Origin: Bacillus sp. AFS015802
Lineage (GTDB): Bacteria > Bacillota > Bacilli > Bacillales > Bacillaceae_B
Assembly: GCF_002561455.1 (NCBI RefSeq)
Contig: NZ_NTUP01000002.1
Location: 48,830 to 112,829, forward strand
DNA length: 64,000 nucleotides
Direction: 5' to 3'
A model generated the notes under the pieces. The model did no database searches. It saw nothing but the letters and a program-made list of their open reading frames with translations, and had not been told where the DNA came from. How positions within the stretch are numbered: the stretch's first letter is position 1; every line of letters begins with the position of its first letter. The position numbers were made by a program, and so were the translations under genes. Positions 15,767-24,955 of this stretch are shown here, one piece after another.

Positions 15767-16873
15767 CTATTCAACCGTACCTGCTTCAAGGATCTGAACC
15801 CTGGCATCTACATTGAATTTCACCCGGGGATAAATGCTCTCGTTCCATTCTTTGAAATCGAATCCCCGTATACCATGCTTCTGGTTCTGGCCGATACCGA
15901 CAGGATCGATTCCCATCTCCTGAAACTCCTTCAGCATTTTCATGCAGTTTTTTTCAATATCTTTTTTCATTTGTTTTTCCACTTCCACCACTTTTCCCGG
16001 GGTCAATTTCTTACCTGTATACTCACGGATGATGCCCCTCAGTTTTATCCTTATGGTCACTTCCACCGGGTCGGAGTGATGCTTGAAGATGATTTTGTTT
16101 TTAGATTTTAGACTTGTTACAGACGCCTCGATGGACTTCTCGACATGGCCGCTTCTTTTTTCAGTCCCCATTTTAATGACATGGCTTCCTTCAGCATATT
16201 TATCAACCAATAGCTTGAAGAAGAACATATCATTAGCAGGGATCTTTTTGACCATTTTATCTTTATCAAACAATGCAACGCCTGTAATCCCGACACTTTC
16301 ATTTGAAAGTTGCTTCAAGATGGGAAGATAAGGAGTCTGCCCTTGCTGGAAATAGTCAAATAAAAATAAATGAAGATTGGTTTCCGGTAATTCTCTCCGG
16401 GTGATATTATGATGGATCAAATTAGAAAGGTACGTTCCGTTTCCCCTTAATCCGTAATTCCCTTTTATGAGCTCTCCTGCTTCCCCTTCAGCAACCGTAA
16501 TATAGACACGTGCCCCGACGCTCGCATCCCTTTGCAGGGAATCACCGATATCGATGACCCCTTTCTTCGCCAGCTCTTCCCCGATTAACACGACGTCCAG
16601 ACTTCCCCGTACCAGGGGCTGCTGAGATCTTCTTTCTAACTTTTCCAGTACTTCCCTGGTTGAGGAAGCTTCGGCTGATAGGGTTCCGTTTTGAATCGAT
16701 TTATCGGCTAAATAGATGGGGAAAAGGGCGGTCCCCCTGATTTTATCCTCCCCTACATAGTCATAGGCCTTCCCCGTTTCAATGTATAGATCATCCAGGA
16801 TCTCCTTTTCCACACATCCTGTAAGGAACAGAAAGCAAACGAGGAGAGAAACGATTCCATATCGTCTGTTCAT
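15767..16873 (-). CDS. Germinant receptor C subunit (Ger(x)C lipoprotein)
   Basis: 368 residues. The signal peptide ends in the lipobox LTGC (Cys20), so the protein is lipid-anchored on the outer side of the inner spore membrane. The body shows Ger(x)C features: an ALFPIYLADKS region, VVLIGEELAKKG, and a C-terminal domain ending in IGQNQKHGIRGFDFKEWNE and VKFNVDARVQI. It is the third gene of a gerA-B-C operon and its ATG overlaps the stop of the B gene by 4 bp (ATGA), suggesting translational coupling. The complex of the three subunits senses germinants. The germinant of this receptor cannot be predicted. Confidence 0.92.
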   Translation of the reverse strand: MNRRYGIVSLLVCFLFLTGCVEKEILDDLYIETGKAYDYVGEDKIRGTALFPIYLADKSIQNGTLSAEASSTREVLEKLERRSQQPLVRGSLDVVLIGEELAKKGVIDIGDSLQRDASVGARVYITVAEGEAGELIKGNYGLRGNGTYLSNLIHHNITRRELPETNLHLFLFDYFQQGQTPYLPILKQLSNESVGITGVALFDKDKMVKKIPANDMFFFKLLVDKYAEGSHVIKMGTEKRSGHVEKSIEASVTSLKSKNKIIFKHHSDPVEVTIRIKLRGIIREYTGKKLTPGKVVEVEKQMKKDIEKNCMKMLKEFQEMGIDPVGIGQNQKHGIRGFDFKEWNESIYPRVKFNVDARVQILEAGTVE

Positions 16874-17958
16874 TGTTTATCCCTCACTTTCTTCATGATG
16901 ATCACAAGCAGTAAGAGTGCAGGTACGTAGAAGTAGTTAATATAAAATCCAATTTGCCCTGATAACGTATTCAGGAAATTCACCTGTTTTCGATCAGTGA
17001 AAAACGTGAGGGCGGATAGGCACAGGATGGAGATGATCAATAATGTATGCCGGTGCTTCAAAGGGGTCATCCGCTTTAAGATCCTGCTGGCACACCAGAT
17101 GGCGATGCAAGTGTTTGGAAGGATGATCAAACACCAATTGGCAATCCCGATGTACTCAAATCGCTCCACGAATGGCATTTCGACGATCTTCCACATGGAA
17201 AGGGTGGCCCAGACGGTCTTCTCCAGCTGCTTCTGGCTAAAAAACGCAAACGAAATAACGGCTAACAACGTGTATAGAGTAGTCGTGGCGAATAGACCCC
17301 AGTGGGCATACTTTTGCGATTTCTTTGCGTCTTTCACAAAGGGATAGAGAATCAATATGGATTCATAGCCCAGATACGTCAGGGACATATTCTTGGTCGA
17401 AATAAGGATGTCTTTTAGCGAATGATCGAAGACCGGCAGAACATTCCGGAAGTCTGCATATTGAAACGTGAAGGCAAAGGTCAGAACGAGATAACTTGGA
17501 AGAATGATGCCGAAAAAGGCCGTACCGGTAATTGTCCGGACCCCGCCGTTTACAATATAATACACAAGCACAAGAAAGAATAAAGAAAAAAAGAACGTAC
17601 TCAATCTCGGATACATCCACACCTGTAACACTTCGATATATGTACGCATGATGGTGATCACGAGCAGGCTGAAGTAGAGGACAAAAATCAGATTGAACAC
17701 ATTCCCAATCCATTTTCCGAAGGCGAGAGTATGGGCAGATACAAGGTCCCCCTCCACCGTGTTTAAAATGTGGTACATCATGATCATGATGACGTGAGTG
17801 AATATACCGGCAAGAATGACGGCAATCCAGCCATCATATCCTGCGTTTTTTGAAATGATTCGCTGAAACCCCAATACTCCCGCCCCCACTTGAATGGCAT
17901 GAACGAGAAAGAAGACAAGGAACGGCGATATTTTTCTTCTATCGGGAATCGGCTGCAT
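16870..17958 (-). CDS. Germinant receptor B subunit (spore germination permease)
   Basis: 362 residues with about ten hydrophobic membrane segments, an APC-superfamily-like permease. It begins MQPIPDRRKISPFLVFFLVH; the early helix with VGAGVLGF is typical of GerB proteins, the subunit that binds the germinant. The ATG at 17956-17958 follows GGAGGTGAT, better than the longer frame starting at 17976. It lies 22 bp downstream of the A subunit gene and overlaps the C subunit gene by 4 bp. No truncation or internal stop is seen, so the receptor looks intact. Confidence 0.92.
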   Translation of the reverse strand: MQPIPDRRKISPFLVFFLVHAIQVGAGVLGFQRIISKNAGYDGWIAVILAGIFTHVIMIMMYHILNTVEGDLVSAHTLAFGKWIGNVFNLIFVLYFSLLVITIMRTYIEVLQVWMYPRLSTFFFSLFFLVLVYYIVNGGVRTITGTAFFGIILPSYLVLTFAFTFQYADFRNVLPVFDHSLKDILISTKNMSLTYLGYESILILYPFVKDAKKSQKYAHWGLFATTTLYTLLAVISFAFFSQKQLEKTVWATLSMWKIVEMPFVERFEYIGIANWCLIILPNTCIAIWCASRILKRMTPLKHRHTLLIISILCLSALTFFTDRKQVNFLNTLSGQIGFYINYFYVPALLLLVIIMKKVRDKQ

Positions 17959-17980
17959 GTGATCACCTCCAATCATTCTT

Positions 17981-19486
17981 CTATTCGTCGATATCGAACT
18001 TTTTCTTACCTTCTGACGGGCGGAACCTAAACGGTTTCTTCGTTCGTAAATATTCAGGACGCCCTGCTTGTTTATTAAAAGGGAATCGAATCAGAGCGTC
18101 TTTCAAGTCTTTTACCCTTGGTGGGTACAGAGGCTCCAGGAAGGGTCTCCCCAATGACGTTAACTGTAATAGATGACCCATGAGAAGACAGAAACAGAAT
18201 ACAATCCCCAACAGTCCCCATAGTTGAGCAAATAGAAGGAAGGGGAAACGTAATATACGGATCGTATTACCCATGCGATATACGGGTGTGGTAAAGGACG
18301 CGAGGGCAGCAAGAGCCACCAAGATGAGCAGGACATTACTTGTGATCCCCGCTTCAACGGATGCTGTCCCGATGACGATCCCGCCAACGATACCGATGGT
18401 CTGACCAACCTTGGTCGGCAGGCGCGCCCCTGCTTCCCGCAGCAGTTCGATGGTCAATTCCAGAAATAATGCCTCAAGAATAGGAGGCAGTGGGATCTCT
18501 TGTCTGGACGTGATGAGTGTGGCCATCAAATCTTTCGGTATGAGCTCGTAATGATAGGTCAATGCCGCCACATAAACAGGCGTAATCAAAATCGAGAAGG
18601 CTACTGCAAATACACGAACTAGACGAAGAAAGGAAGAAATAGAGAAATTCAGGAAATAATCCTCGTAGGAGTTAAAAAACTCGACGAGAGTGGTGGGACC
18701 GATCAAGGCGTGTGGAGAACCATCCGCCATGATTGCAATCTTTCCTTCCACCAACACGGAAGCGACACGGTCCGGCCGTTCGGAATCCAATAGTTGGGGA
18801 AACGGCGACTTGCTATTGTCAGCGATCAGCTGTTCAATGAATGAACTATCCATGATTTGATCGAAATCCAAATCACGTAACCGCTGTCGGACTGTGTTCA
18901 CATTCGCTTCGTCAGCCAATCCATCAATAAACAGTAACGCCACCCTGGTGTGGGTGAGTTTTCCTATGTTGAATTCCTCCACAACCATTTCCTTGATGGG
19001 CAGACGTTTTCTAAGCAGGTTCAAGTTATCGCTGAGAGATTCCACAAAGGCCTCTTTTGGCCCCACGACGCTGAACTCTACCTCTGGTTGGGAAACCTTC
19101 CTGCCCATTTCATTTTTAGTCGCGATAAAGGCAAACTTACGATTGGAAGCGTCCATCGTCAGCAAGGTATATCCGTTATAGAGCTTTTGTTCAATTTCGG
19201 ATTCATCTTTTGAAATCTGTATATCCAATACGGGAACCAGGGTTTTCAAATCATCGAATGTATGAAAATCCTTAGAAAGTAATGAGGGGAGGACGTCCTC
19301 CTGCAGGATTTTCCCATCAATCAACGTTGTGATGAAGTGCAAGCTGAATTTTACACCTGTAATTGGATTCTGATAGAAGGCCTGTTTATAATCAGCGGAT
19401 TTCTCCGCTTCCTTTTTCAGACTCTCATATGATTGCTTCTTCTTCTCTTGATCATTTTTGTTCTTGTTCTTAAAGAATGGAAACAT
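17981..19486 (-). CDS. Germinant receptor A subunit (GerA family)
   Basis: 501 residues. The N-terminal soluble part is very charged (FFKNKNKNDQEKKKQ), followed by the GerA-family domain with LLFIDGLAD, SSFIEQLIADN and RPDRVASVLVEGKIAIMADG. The C-terminal half holds about five membrane segments around the motif LPPILEALFLELTIELLREAG and PTKVGQTIGIVGGIVIG. These are hallmark GerA sequences. GerA assembles with the B and C subunits in the inner spore membrane and contributes to germinant-triggered ion release. It is the first gene of the operon; GAGGG precedes the ATG. Forespore sigma-G control is expected for the family, but no clear promoter was recognised by eye. Confidence 0.93.
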   Translation of the reverse strand: MFPFFKNKNKNDQEKKKQSYESLKKEAEKSADYKQAFYQNPITGVKFSLHFITTLIDGKILQEDVLPSLLSKDFHTFDDLKTLVPVLDIQISKDESEIEQKLYNGYTLLTMDASNRKFAFIATKNEMGRKVSQPEVEFSVVGPKEAFVESLSDNLNLLRKRLPIKEMVVEEFNIGKLTHTRVALLFIDGLADEANVNTVRQRLRDLDFDQIMDSSFIEQLIADNSKSPFPQLLDSERPDRVASVLVEGKIAIMADGSPHALIGPTTLVEFFNSYEDYFLNFSISSFLRLVRVFAVAFSILITPVYVAALTYHYELIPKDLMATLITSRQEIPLPPILEALFLELTIELLREAGARLPTKVGQTIGIVGGIVIGTASVEAGITSNVLLILVALAALASFTTPVYRMGNTIRILRFPFLLFAQLWGLLGIVFCFCLLMGHLLQLTSLGRPFLEPLYPPRVKDLKDALIRFPFNKQAGRPEYLRTKKPFRFRPSEGKKKFDIDE

Positions 19487-19618
19487 ACTAATCCCTCATG
19501 TCCGATGTATGGTCTATCCAGTAGTGTTTCCGAAAAAAGGAGAATTATGAAAAGGAGGGGGACGAAAGAAAAAAACGTCATGGACGGTTGGAAGGGAAAG
19601 GTCGATCTGTATAAATAA

Positions 19619-19656
19619 AACAAGCCGGAAAAGGAGTGCTCCTTTTCCGGCTTGTT
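19619..19656 (-). terminator. Terminator of yfiY
   Basis: AACAAGCCGGAAAAGGAG pairs with CTCCTTTTCCGGCTTGTT: an 18-bp perfect stem with a 2-nt centre, followed on the minus strand by T-rich sequence. Confidence 0.85.
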
Positions 19657-19660
19657 ACGG

Positions 19661-20620
19661 TTATTCCTGTTCCAGGAAGAACTTTTCGATATCATCCAGC
19701 ATTTTGTTGGCTGCAATGACGCCGCCAGCTGTATTCCAGATGGCATCATCGACTTCGTAGACGCGATCTTGCTTGGCCACTTCAAGGTTCTGGAACAGTG
19801 GGTCGTTGATCCATTCCTCTGCCAGTTTATTCGCTTCGCCATCTCCTGTTTCATACGTGAAGTAAAAGAGGACATCTCCATCCATTGCCGGGATGCGCTC
19901 TTTCGTCACACCCTTTTCGGCGAAGTCGTCTACATCCTGACCTTCAGGACGTGCGAACCCTAATTGATCCAGGATCACTCCTGAGAATGAGTCTTTATGG
20001 TAGATACGAACATCTCCAGCCATGAAACGGACCATCGACACTTCCTGATTCAACTTATCTCCAAGCTTGCCTTTAAGATCTTCGATGCGCTGGTCGTATT
20101 TCGCCAGTACTTCTTGACCTTTTTCTTCTTTATTTAAAGCTTTTGCATACAATTTAAAGTTTTCTTTCCAGTCTCCCCGAAGGGTTTCAGCCATGACGGT
20201 GGGAGCGATCTCTTTCAGCTGATTGTATTGCTCTTCCTGACGCATTTTGTTCCCGATGATCAGGTCAGGTTGAAGTTTCGCAATCGCTTCAACGTTTAAT
20301 TCACTTTCCGTTCCGACGACTTCAACATCTTTCATTTTGTCAGAGATATGATCATACCAAGGATCACCTGTCCACGATTGCACGGCTCCGACGGGTGTCA
20401 CACCCATGGAAAGAAGTGCCTCGGTACCTTCATTTGTAAGGATCACGACTTTCTTGGGCGTTCCTTTGATTTCCGTCGTACCCATTGCGTGTTCCACAGT
20501 ATAGGTTTCTTCTTTTTTATCATTTCCTGCTGTCTCATCCTTTTCCTCTTTATTTCCACAAGCCGCAAGAAATAGAAGGGAAGAGATAAGCAGGAAAGAG
20601 AGTATGCTTCTTAGTTTCAT
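19661..20620 (-). CDS. yfiY: Siderophore ABC transporter substrate-binding lipoprotein (YfiY-like)
   Basis: 319 residues. The lipoprotein signal peptide ends in LAAC (Cys21), followed by an acidic linker. The body is a class III periplasmic-binding fold: KVVILTNEGTEALLSMGVTPVGAV, LNVEAIAKLQPDLIIGNK, then the long interdomain helix and the C-terminal lobe. It captures ferric siderophore at the membrane surface for the divergent permease genes. Similarity to YfiY, the schizokinen/arthrobactin receptor of B. subtilis, rests on recognition and on the yfiZ-yfhA neighbours; the actual ligand is unproven. AGGAGG precedes the ATG. Fur boxes lie in the shared intergenic region. Confidence 0.85.
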   Translation of the reverse strand: MKLRSILSFLLISSLLFLAACGNKEEKDETAGNDKKEETYTVEHAMGTTEIKGTPKKVVILTNEGTEALLSMGVTPVGAVQSWTGDPWYDHISDKMKDVEVVGTESELNVEAIAKLQPDLIIGNKMRQEEQYNQLKEIAPTVMAETLRGDWKENFKLYAKALNKEEKGQEVLAKYDQRIEDLKGKLGDKLNQEVSMVRFMAGDVRIYHKDSFSGVILDQLGFARPEGQDVDDFAEKGVTKERIPAMDGDVLFYFTYETGDGEANKLAEEWINDPLFQNLEVAKQDRVYEVDDAIWNTAGGVIAANKMLDDIEKFFLEQE

Positions 20621-20650
20621 ATGTAAATCCTCCTGATATGATATTATTGA

Positions 20651-20665
20651 TGATAATGATTATCA
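20651..20665. promoter_or_regulatory. Fur box 1
   Basis: A perfect 7-1-7 Fur site, TGATAATGATTATCA, 30 bp upstream of yfiY. Iron-replete Fur should repress yfiY from here. Confidence 0.9.
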
Positions 20666-20714
20666 TTTACACTCATAATAGTAGTTGAGAAGGTTTTCAT
20701 TGTCAATACCTAAA

Positions 20715-20729
20715 TGATAATGATTTTCA
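20715..20729. promoter_or_regulatory. Fur box 2
   Basis: TGATAATGATTTTCA matches the 7-1-7 Fur consensus with one mismatch. It lies on the yfiZ side of the intergenic region, so each divergent transcript appears to have its own operator. Confidence 0.8.
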
Positions 20730-20821
20730 AAATCATTGACGCTCGTTTCATTCTTCTTTAAAATAGTAAGGGAAGAACAGAACGGATTTCCTTTCCTTCA
20801 AGGAATAGAAAGGTCAGCATA

Positions 20822-21808
20822 ATGAAAATTCAAAGACAGCTTCTTTTATTTATAGGAACATTCCTTTTTCTTATCTTGTGTATCGGGATCAGTATTGTAT
20901 ACGGATACACGGATACATCGTGGAAAACGGCATTTGAAGCCTTCACCAACCCAACGGGATCGACCGAGCATATCGTTCTCCAATCGATCCGGTTACCGAG
21001 GGCGCTGATTGCAGCAACAGTCGGGGCGTCCCTGGCGGTTTCAGGGGTCCTGATGCAAACGCTGACGAAGAATCCCCTGGCTTCACCCGGGATATTCGGC
21101 ATCAATGCAGGCGGGGCATTCATGGTGGTCGTGGCGGTCACGCTATTTGGCGTAACCAATCTTCAGTCCTTTACGTGGCTGGCATTTACCGGCGCAGGTT
21201 TGGCAGCTGTCGGCGTGTATGTCATCAGTTCTGCAGGGAATCAAGGCTTGACTCCGATGAAGCTGACGCTTGCGGGTGCGGCGATTACAGCGATGTTTTC
21301 TTCCTTTACACAAGGATTGCTCGTTTTGAATGAAGCCGCCCTGGAACAGGTGTTATTTTGGCTTGCGGGGTCGGTGCAGGGGAGGAGCCTGGATATTTTA
21401 AACGGGGTCTTCCCTTATATAGTGGCTGGCTGGATCCTTGCTCTCATCATAGCCGGAAAAATGAATATCCTTGCCATGGGGGAAGATGTTGCGAAGGGCC
21501 TTGGCCTCAAAACATCATTGATCAAATTTCTCGCTTTGGCGGTCGTCGTCCTGTTGGCGGGGGGCTCCGTAGCTGTTGCCGGTCCCATCGGTTTTATCGG
21601 CATTGTCATTCCCCATTTGGCCAGGAAGATCATCGGTGTGGACCACCGCTGGCTGATCCCTTTCTCAGGACTGCTCGGAGCGATCCTATTACTTGCCGCT
21701 GACGTTGGAGCCCGTTACATCATCATGCCCCAGGAGGTGCCGGTTGGCGTCATGACCGCCATCATAGGTGCCCCATTTTTCGTGTATGTGGCAAGGAAGG
21801 GGTTTTAA
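20822..21808 (+). CDS. yfiZ: FecCD-family siderophore permease (YfiZ-like)
   Basis: 328 residues, nine or ten membrane segments. Conserved FecCD features are present: SIRLPRALIAATVGASLAVSG, MQTLTKNPLASPGIFGINAGG, and VAGPIGFIGIVIPHLAR, which includes the loop contacting the ATPase. It forms the inner-membrane channel for ferric siderophore together with the next gene product. First gene of a run of five or six co-directional genes, divergent from yfiY across two Fur boxes. The ATG has a short AAAGG site upstream. Intact. Confidence 0.85.
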   Translation: MKIQRQLLLFIGTFLFLILCIGISIVYGYTDTSWKTAFEAFTNPTGSTEHIVLQSIRLPRALIAATVGASLAVSGVLMQTLTKNPLASPGIFGINAGGAFMVVVAVTLFGVTNLQSFTWLAFTGAGLAAVGVYVISSAGNQGLTPMKLTLAGAAITAMFSSFTQGLLVLNEAALEQVLFWLAGSVQGRSLDILNGVFPYIVAGWILALIIAGKMNILAMGEDVAKGLGLKTSLIKFLALAVVVLLAGGSVAVAGPIGFIGIVIPHLARKIIGVDHRWLIPFSGLLGAILLLAADVGARYIIMPQEVPVGVMTAIIGAPFFVYVARKGF

Positions 21809-21811
21809 CAG

Positions 21812-22867
21812 ATGAATCGATTTATTGGCAAACGCTGGCTTAAGGACCGGGTTTCCATGCTCGTGGATATATCAGCGCTCAAAAAAGTAACCATACTTGG
21901 TTTGATCACATTTCTGGTTCTCATTATGAGTACAGGGATAGGGGATTTAAAGATCGCTCCCTGGAAGGTGATCAGCGTCTTCTTTGGAGGGGGGACTAGC
22001 TTGGAACATCTCGTGGTGACGTCATTCCGTCTGCCGCGGATCCTCATCGCACTCCTCTCGGGAATGGCATTGGCCGTTGCAGGCGGAATTCTTCAAGGGA
22101 TGATCCGGAATCCCCTTGCTTCCCCTGACATCATCGGGATCACCGGGGGAGCGGGAGCGGCTGTCGTAGCCTTCCTGACCCTTTTCAGCAGTGAGGATAA
22201 CTCGCTTATGGTCAGCATTAAATGGCTGCCTGTCGCTGCTTTTGCCGGTGCGACGGTCATTGCTTTTCTGGCTTACTTTCTCGCTTGGCGGAAAGGGGTA
22301 TCTCCTGTTAGACTTGTGCTGATTGGTATTGGGATATCTGCCCTGACACAGGCATTGACGACATTGCTCATGATACTCGGCCCCATTTACAGGGCGAGTC
22401 AGGCAAATATCTGGATCACGGGAACCGTGAACGGTTCGGATTGGCAGGACGTATGGATCCTGCTTCCGTGGAGCCTGGTCTTTATTTTGTTAAGCTTCTT
22501 TATCACGCGTCAATTGAATATACGGGAACTAGGCGAAGAAATGGCGACAAGTGCAGGAGGCAATGTTCAGCTGCAGCGCTTCTTTCTTCTCCTCATGTCG
22601 ACGGCTTTAGTAGGAGGAGCCGTTGCCTTTGCAGGGGGAATCGGCTTTGTAGGGCTGATGGCTCCCCATATGGCAAGACGGATGGTGGGATCTTCATTCG
22701 GTGCATTGCTCCCGACTGCTGCCCTCATCGGCGGGATTCTCGTCATGGTGGCAGATTTGATCGGAAGGACCCTGTTTCTGCCATTGGAAGTCCCGGCAGG
22801 TGTGTTTACGGCAGCGATCGGTGCACCCTATTTTATCTATCTACTATTCAAAACACGAAATTCTTAA
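21812..22867 (+). CDS. yfhA: FecCD-family siderophore permease (YfhA-like)
   Basis: 351 residues, the partner permease. After a basic N-terminal extension (MNRFIGKRWLKDRV) come the typical segments TSFRLPRILIALLSGMALAVAG, LQGMIRNPLASPDIIGITGG and FAGGIGFVGLMAPHMARRMVG. A heterodimer with the preceding protein is expected. The start lies 4 bases after the yfiZ stop, so the two are translationally close-coupled. In B. subtilis yfiZ and yfhA are likewise adjacent. Confidence 0.85.
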   Translation: MNRFIGKRWLKDRVSMLVDISALKKVTILGLITFLVLIMSTGIGDLKIAPWKVISVFFGGGTSLEHLVVTSFRLPRILIALLSGMALAVAGGILQGMIRNPLASPDIIGITGGAGAAVVAFLTLFSSEDNSLMVSIKWLPVAAFAGATVIAFLAYFLAWRKGVSPVRLVLIGIGISALTQALTTLLMILGPIYRASQANIWITGTVNGSDWQDVWILLPWSLVFILLSFFITRQLNIRELGEEMATSAGGNVQLQRFFLLLMSTALVGGAVAFAGGIGFVGLMAPHMARRMVGSSFGALLPTAALIGGILVMVADLIGRTLFLPLEVPAGVFTAAIGAPYFIYLLFKTRNS

Positions 22868-22882
22868 AGGAGTTGGCCATAA

Positions 22883-23701
22883 ATGAGTAACGTATTGCAA
22901 ACGAAGGATTTAACTCTATCCTACGGGGATCGGATTATTATTGATGAACTGAATATTGACATTCCACAAGGGGAGATCTCGGTCTTTATCGGCGGAAATG
23001 GCTGTGGTAAATCCACACTTCTCCGTTCGATCGCCCGATTACTCAAGCCGAAACAGGGATCGGTCCTTTTGGATGGGGAGGCAATCTCACGTTTATCAAC
23101 AAAAGAAGTTGCTCGTAAAATGGCCATTCTTCCTCAATCCCCGACGGCTCCAGAAGGGCTTACCGTCCTTCAGCTCGTCAAGCAGGGGCGGTACCCGCAT
23201 CAAACGTGGCTCAAACAGTGGTCATATAAGGATGAAGAAATCGTCCAGGACGCGCTGAAGGCAACGAAGATGGAGGAGCTCCAGCACCGGAAAGTGGATG
23301 AACTGTCCGGGGGGCAGAGGCAGCGTGCGTGGATCGCCCTGACACTCGCCCAGGACACAGACATCATTTTATTGGATGAGCCTACAACGTATCTCGATAT
23401 GACCCATCAAATCGAGATCCTCGACTTGTTATTCGAACTTAATGAAAAGGAAGGGCGCACCATCGTCATGGTTCTCCACGACCTGAATCTGGCATGCCGC
23501 TATGCCCATAATATCGTCGCCATCCGGGATAAGCAGATTTATGCCCAAGGGAAGCCTGAAGAGGTGATCAGCTGTGAACTCGTGAAGAATGTGTTCGATA
23601 TGGACTGTCAAGTATCACGGGATCCCTTATTCGGCACTCCCCTCTGCATTCCATTTGGTAAGGGTCGCTGCATCCTGAATCATGCAGGTGAAACGGGATG
23701 A
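22883..23701 (+). CDS. yusV: Siderophore ABC transporter ATPase (YusV-like)
   Basis: 272 residues. Walker A GGNGCGKST (38-46), the Q-loop in ILPQSPTAPEGLTV, signature LSGGQRQRA, Walker B DIILLDEPTTYLD and the switch His in VLHDLNLA are all intact. It powers the YfiZ/YfhA permease. In B. subtilis YusV is the shared ATPase for several siderophore importers but is encoded away from yfiYZ-yfhA; here it is in the same operon (recalled comparison). A GGAG-containing site precedes the ATG. Its stop overlaps the next start by 4 bp. Confidence 0.88.
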   Translation: MSNVLQTKDLTLSYGDRIIIDELNIDIPQGEISVFIGGNGCGKSTLLRSIARLLKPKQGSVLLDGEAISRLSTKEVARKMAILPQSPTAPEGLTVLQLVKQGRYPHQTWLKQWSYKDEEIVQDALKATKMEELQHRKVDELSGGQRQRAWIALTLAQDTDIILLDEPTTYLDMTHQIEILDLLFELNEKEGRTIVMVLHDLNLACRYAHNIVAIRDKQIYAQGKPEEVISCELVKNVFDMDCQVSRDPLFGTPLCIPFGKGRCILNHAGETG

Positions 23702-24453
23702 ATTCCCTGACCAAGGAAGAATGGGAAATCCTCAACACATATCGCTTTCACCAATCCCGTAAGGCCTTAAAAGGTGAGGAAGCCAGCTCTTTCCTGGATG
23801 GTGATGAGATGGAGTCGTATCTGAATCATCGCCTTTCCGTGATCGGAACAGACGATCTGAAAGTAGCAGCGTCTTTATTCATGAAACGGTACGCATTTGT
23901 AGCGGCCATGGGGTTAATGACCATGACGTATTGGAATAAGAAACTGAATCTTGCGCCTCACAATCTGATCATGACGGATGGGGAAAAAAAAGGGCTATGG
24001 ATGCCTCAATTTCATCTGAAGGATGCTTCCGCTACGGAGTTTACTTCCCGGGAAGAAAAAGAGGAGTTCATTCAGTCCATCTTCAGGGATCACCTCAATC
24101 CGGTGATTCAGTCTTTAAAGAAAGCATCGAAGCTTTCCAATCTGATCCTTTGGGAAAACATTGCAGTATATGTGTTTTGGATCTATGAGAATGATGACTT
24201 CCTTCTAAACGGAGGGATGGGGATTGGGAGGGATGAGCAATTTCAGGCTCTCCTTTCAGATGAAAACAGCCACTGGTTCGGCAGGTATCACAACAACCCA
24301 TTGGCCCGTTACTATAGCAGTAAAGTAAATGTAGAGGCTGTGCCAGGAAAGGTGCGTGTCCGGAAAACATGCTGCTTCTCCTATAGACTTGAGAACGGGG
24401 AACAGTACCGTTGTAAAACATGTCCACAAACCTGTCGGGTGAAGAAGATCTGA
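23698..24453 (+). CDS. FhuF-like [2Fe-2S] ferric siderophore reductase
   Basis: 251 residues. The C-terminus carries the cysteine cluster typical of FhuF: adjacent Cys225-Cys226, then Cys239 and Cys242, with a further Cys246 (RCKTCPQTC). FhuF proteins bind a 2Fe-2S cluster through CC-x10-C-x2-C and reduce iron in hydroxamate siderophores after uptake; here the first gap is 12 residues. The N-terminal part contains the helical scaffold (VAAMGLMTMTYWNK). The 4-bp overlap with yusV (ATGA) supports a shared operon and function in the cytosol. It is probably the reductase that releases iron from the imported chelate. Confidence 0.8.
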   Translation: MNSLTKEEWEILNTYRFHQSRKALKGEEASSFLDGDEMESYLNHRLSVIGTDDLKVAASLFMKRYAFVAAMGLMTMTYWNKKLNLAPHNLIMTDGEKKGLWMPQFHLKDASATEFTSREEKEEFIQSIFRDHLNPVIQSLKKASKLSNLILWENIAVYVFWIYENDDFLLNGGMGIGRDEQFQALLSDENSHWFGRYHNNPLARYYSSKVNVEAVPGKVRVRKTCCFSYRLENGEQYRCKTCPQTCRVKKI

Positions 24454-24480
24454 TTCAGCATTCGGAAGGAGGTTAACGCA

Positions 24481-24744
24481 ATGAAAGAATTCCCGGAACA
24501 ATTTGATGCCCTGCTCGAAAAATACACAGAGCTATTAGTGGGTGAAACCGATGCCGACAAGAAAGAAATGGTATCACAATACGCTCTTTACTCATTCATC
24601 GCCAAAAATATGCCGGCTCTCGTCAAGCATTGGAACTCTTTATATCCTGAAGGGAAGGACGAGATGAAACGGATCGTTGGGGAGATCAAAGAGATGAATG
24701 AAGCTCATCGGGCAGAAATGAGCAGAAAAAATCATGAAGAATAA
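24481..24744 (+). CDS. yusU: DUF2573 family protein YusU
   Basis: 87 residues, mostly alpha-helical and charged: MKEFPEQFDALLEKYTELLVG, KKEMVSQYALYSFIAKNMP, and EIKEMNEAHRAEMS at the end. There is no membrane or secretion signal. It recalls B. subtilis YusU, whose gene neighbours yusV, and it follows the same gene set here 27 bp after the reductase gene, with GGAGG before the ATG. Function unknown; co-expression with iron uptake suggests an accessory role (inference). A terminator follows. Confidence 0.75.
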   Translation: MKEFPEQFDALLEKYTELLVGETDADKKEMVSQYALYSFIAKNMPALVKHWNSLYPEGKDEMKRIVGEIKEMNEAHRAEMSRKNHEE

Positions 24745-24756
24745 CGGCTTTGATTG

Positions 24757-24794
24757 AAAAGTACCCTTTTAATGAGTTGAGGGTGCTTTTTTTA
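24757..24794 (+). terminator. Terminator of the siderophore operon
   Basis: AAAAGTACCCT and AGGGTGCTTTT form the stem with one G-T pair, followed by a T run. Confidence 0.75.
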
Positions 24795-24926
24795 TTGGGT
24801 AATGACCAAGAAGGGTAAGTAAGAAGGAGAATGTTTGTTATAGATTCGTTTATTATCGGGTCCTTTGGATATATGATCGACTTTCAAAAAAACGATCTTC
24901 AACCGCTTGTGACACTCCCCTCAACC

Positions 24927-24952
24927 AAAAAGGCAGACCCGGGTCTGCCTTT
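24927..24952 (-). terminator. Terminator of the coat protein genes
   Basis: The palindrome AGGCAGACCCGGGTCTGCCT has T residues following on the minus strand. It lies just beyond the stop of the coat protein gene at 24956. Confidence 0.8.
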
Positions 24953-24955
24953 CGA

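Noticed and set aside
19487..19620. Sigma-G promoter of the ger operon (TTCATAA...CACTACT)
   Set aside because: Both elements are too far from consensus to claim, although sigma-G control is expected from the family.
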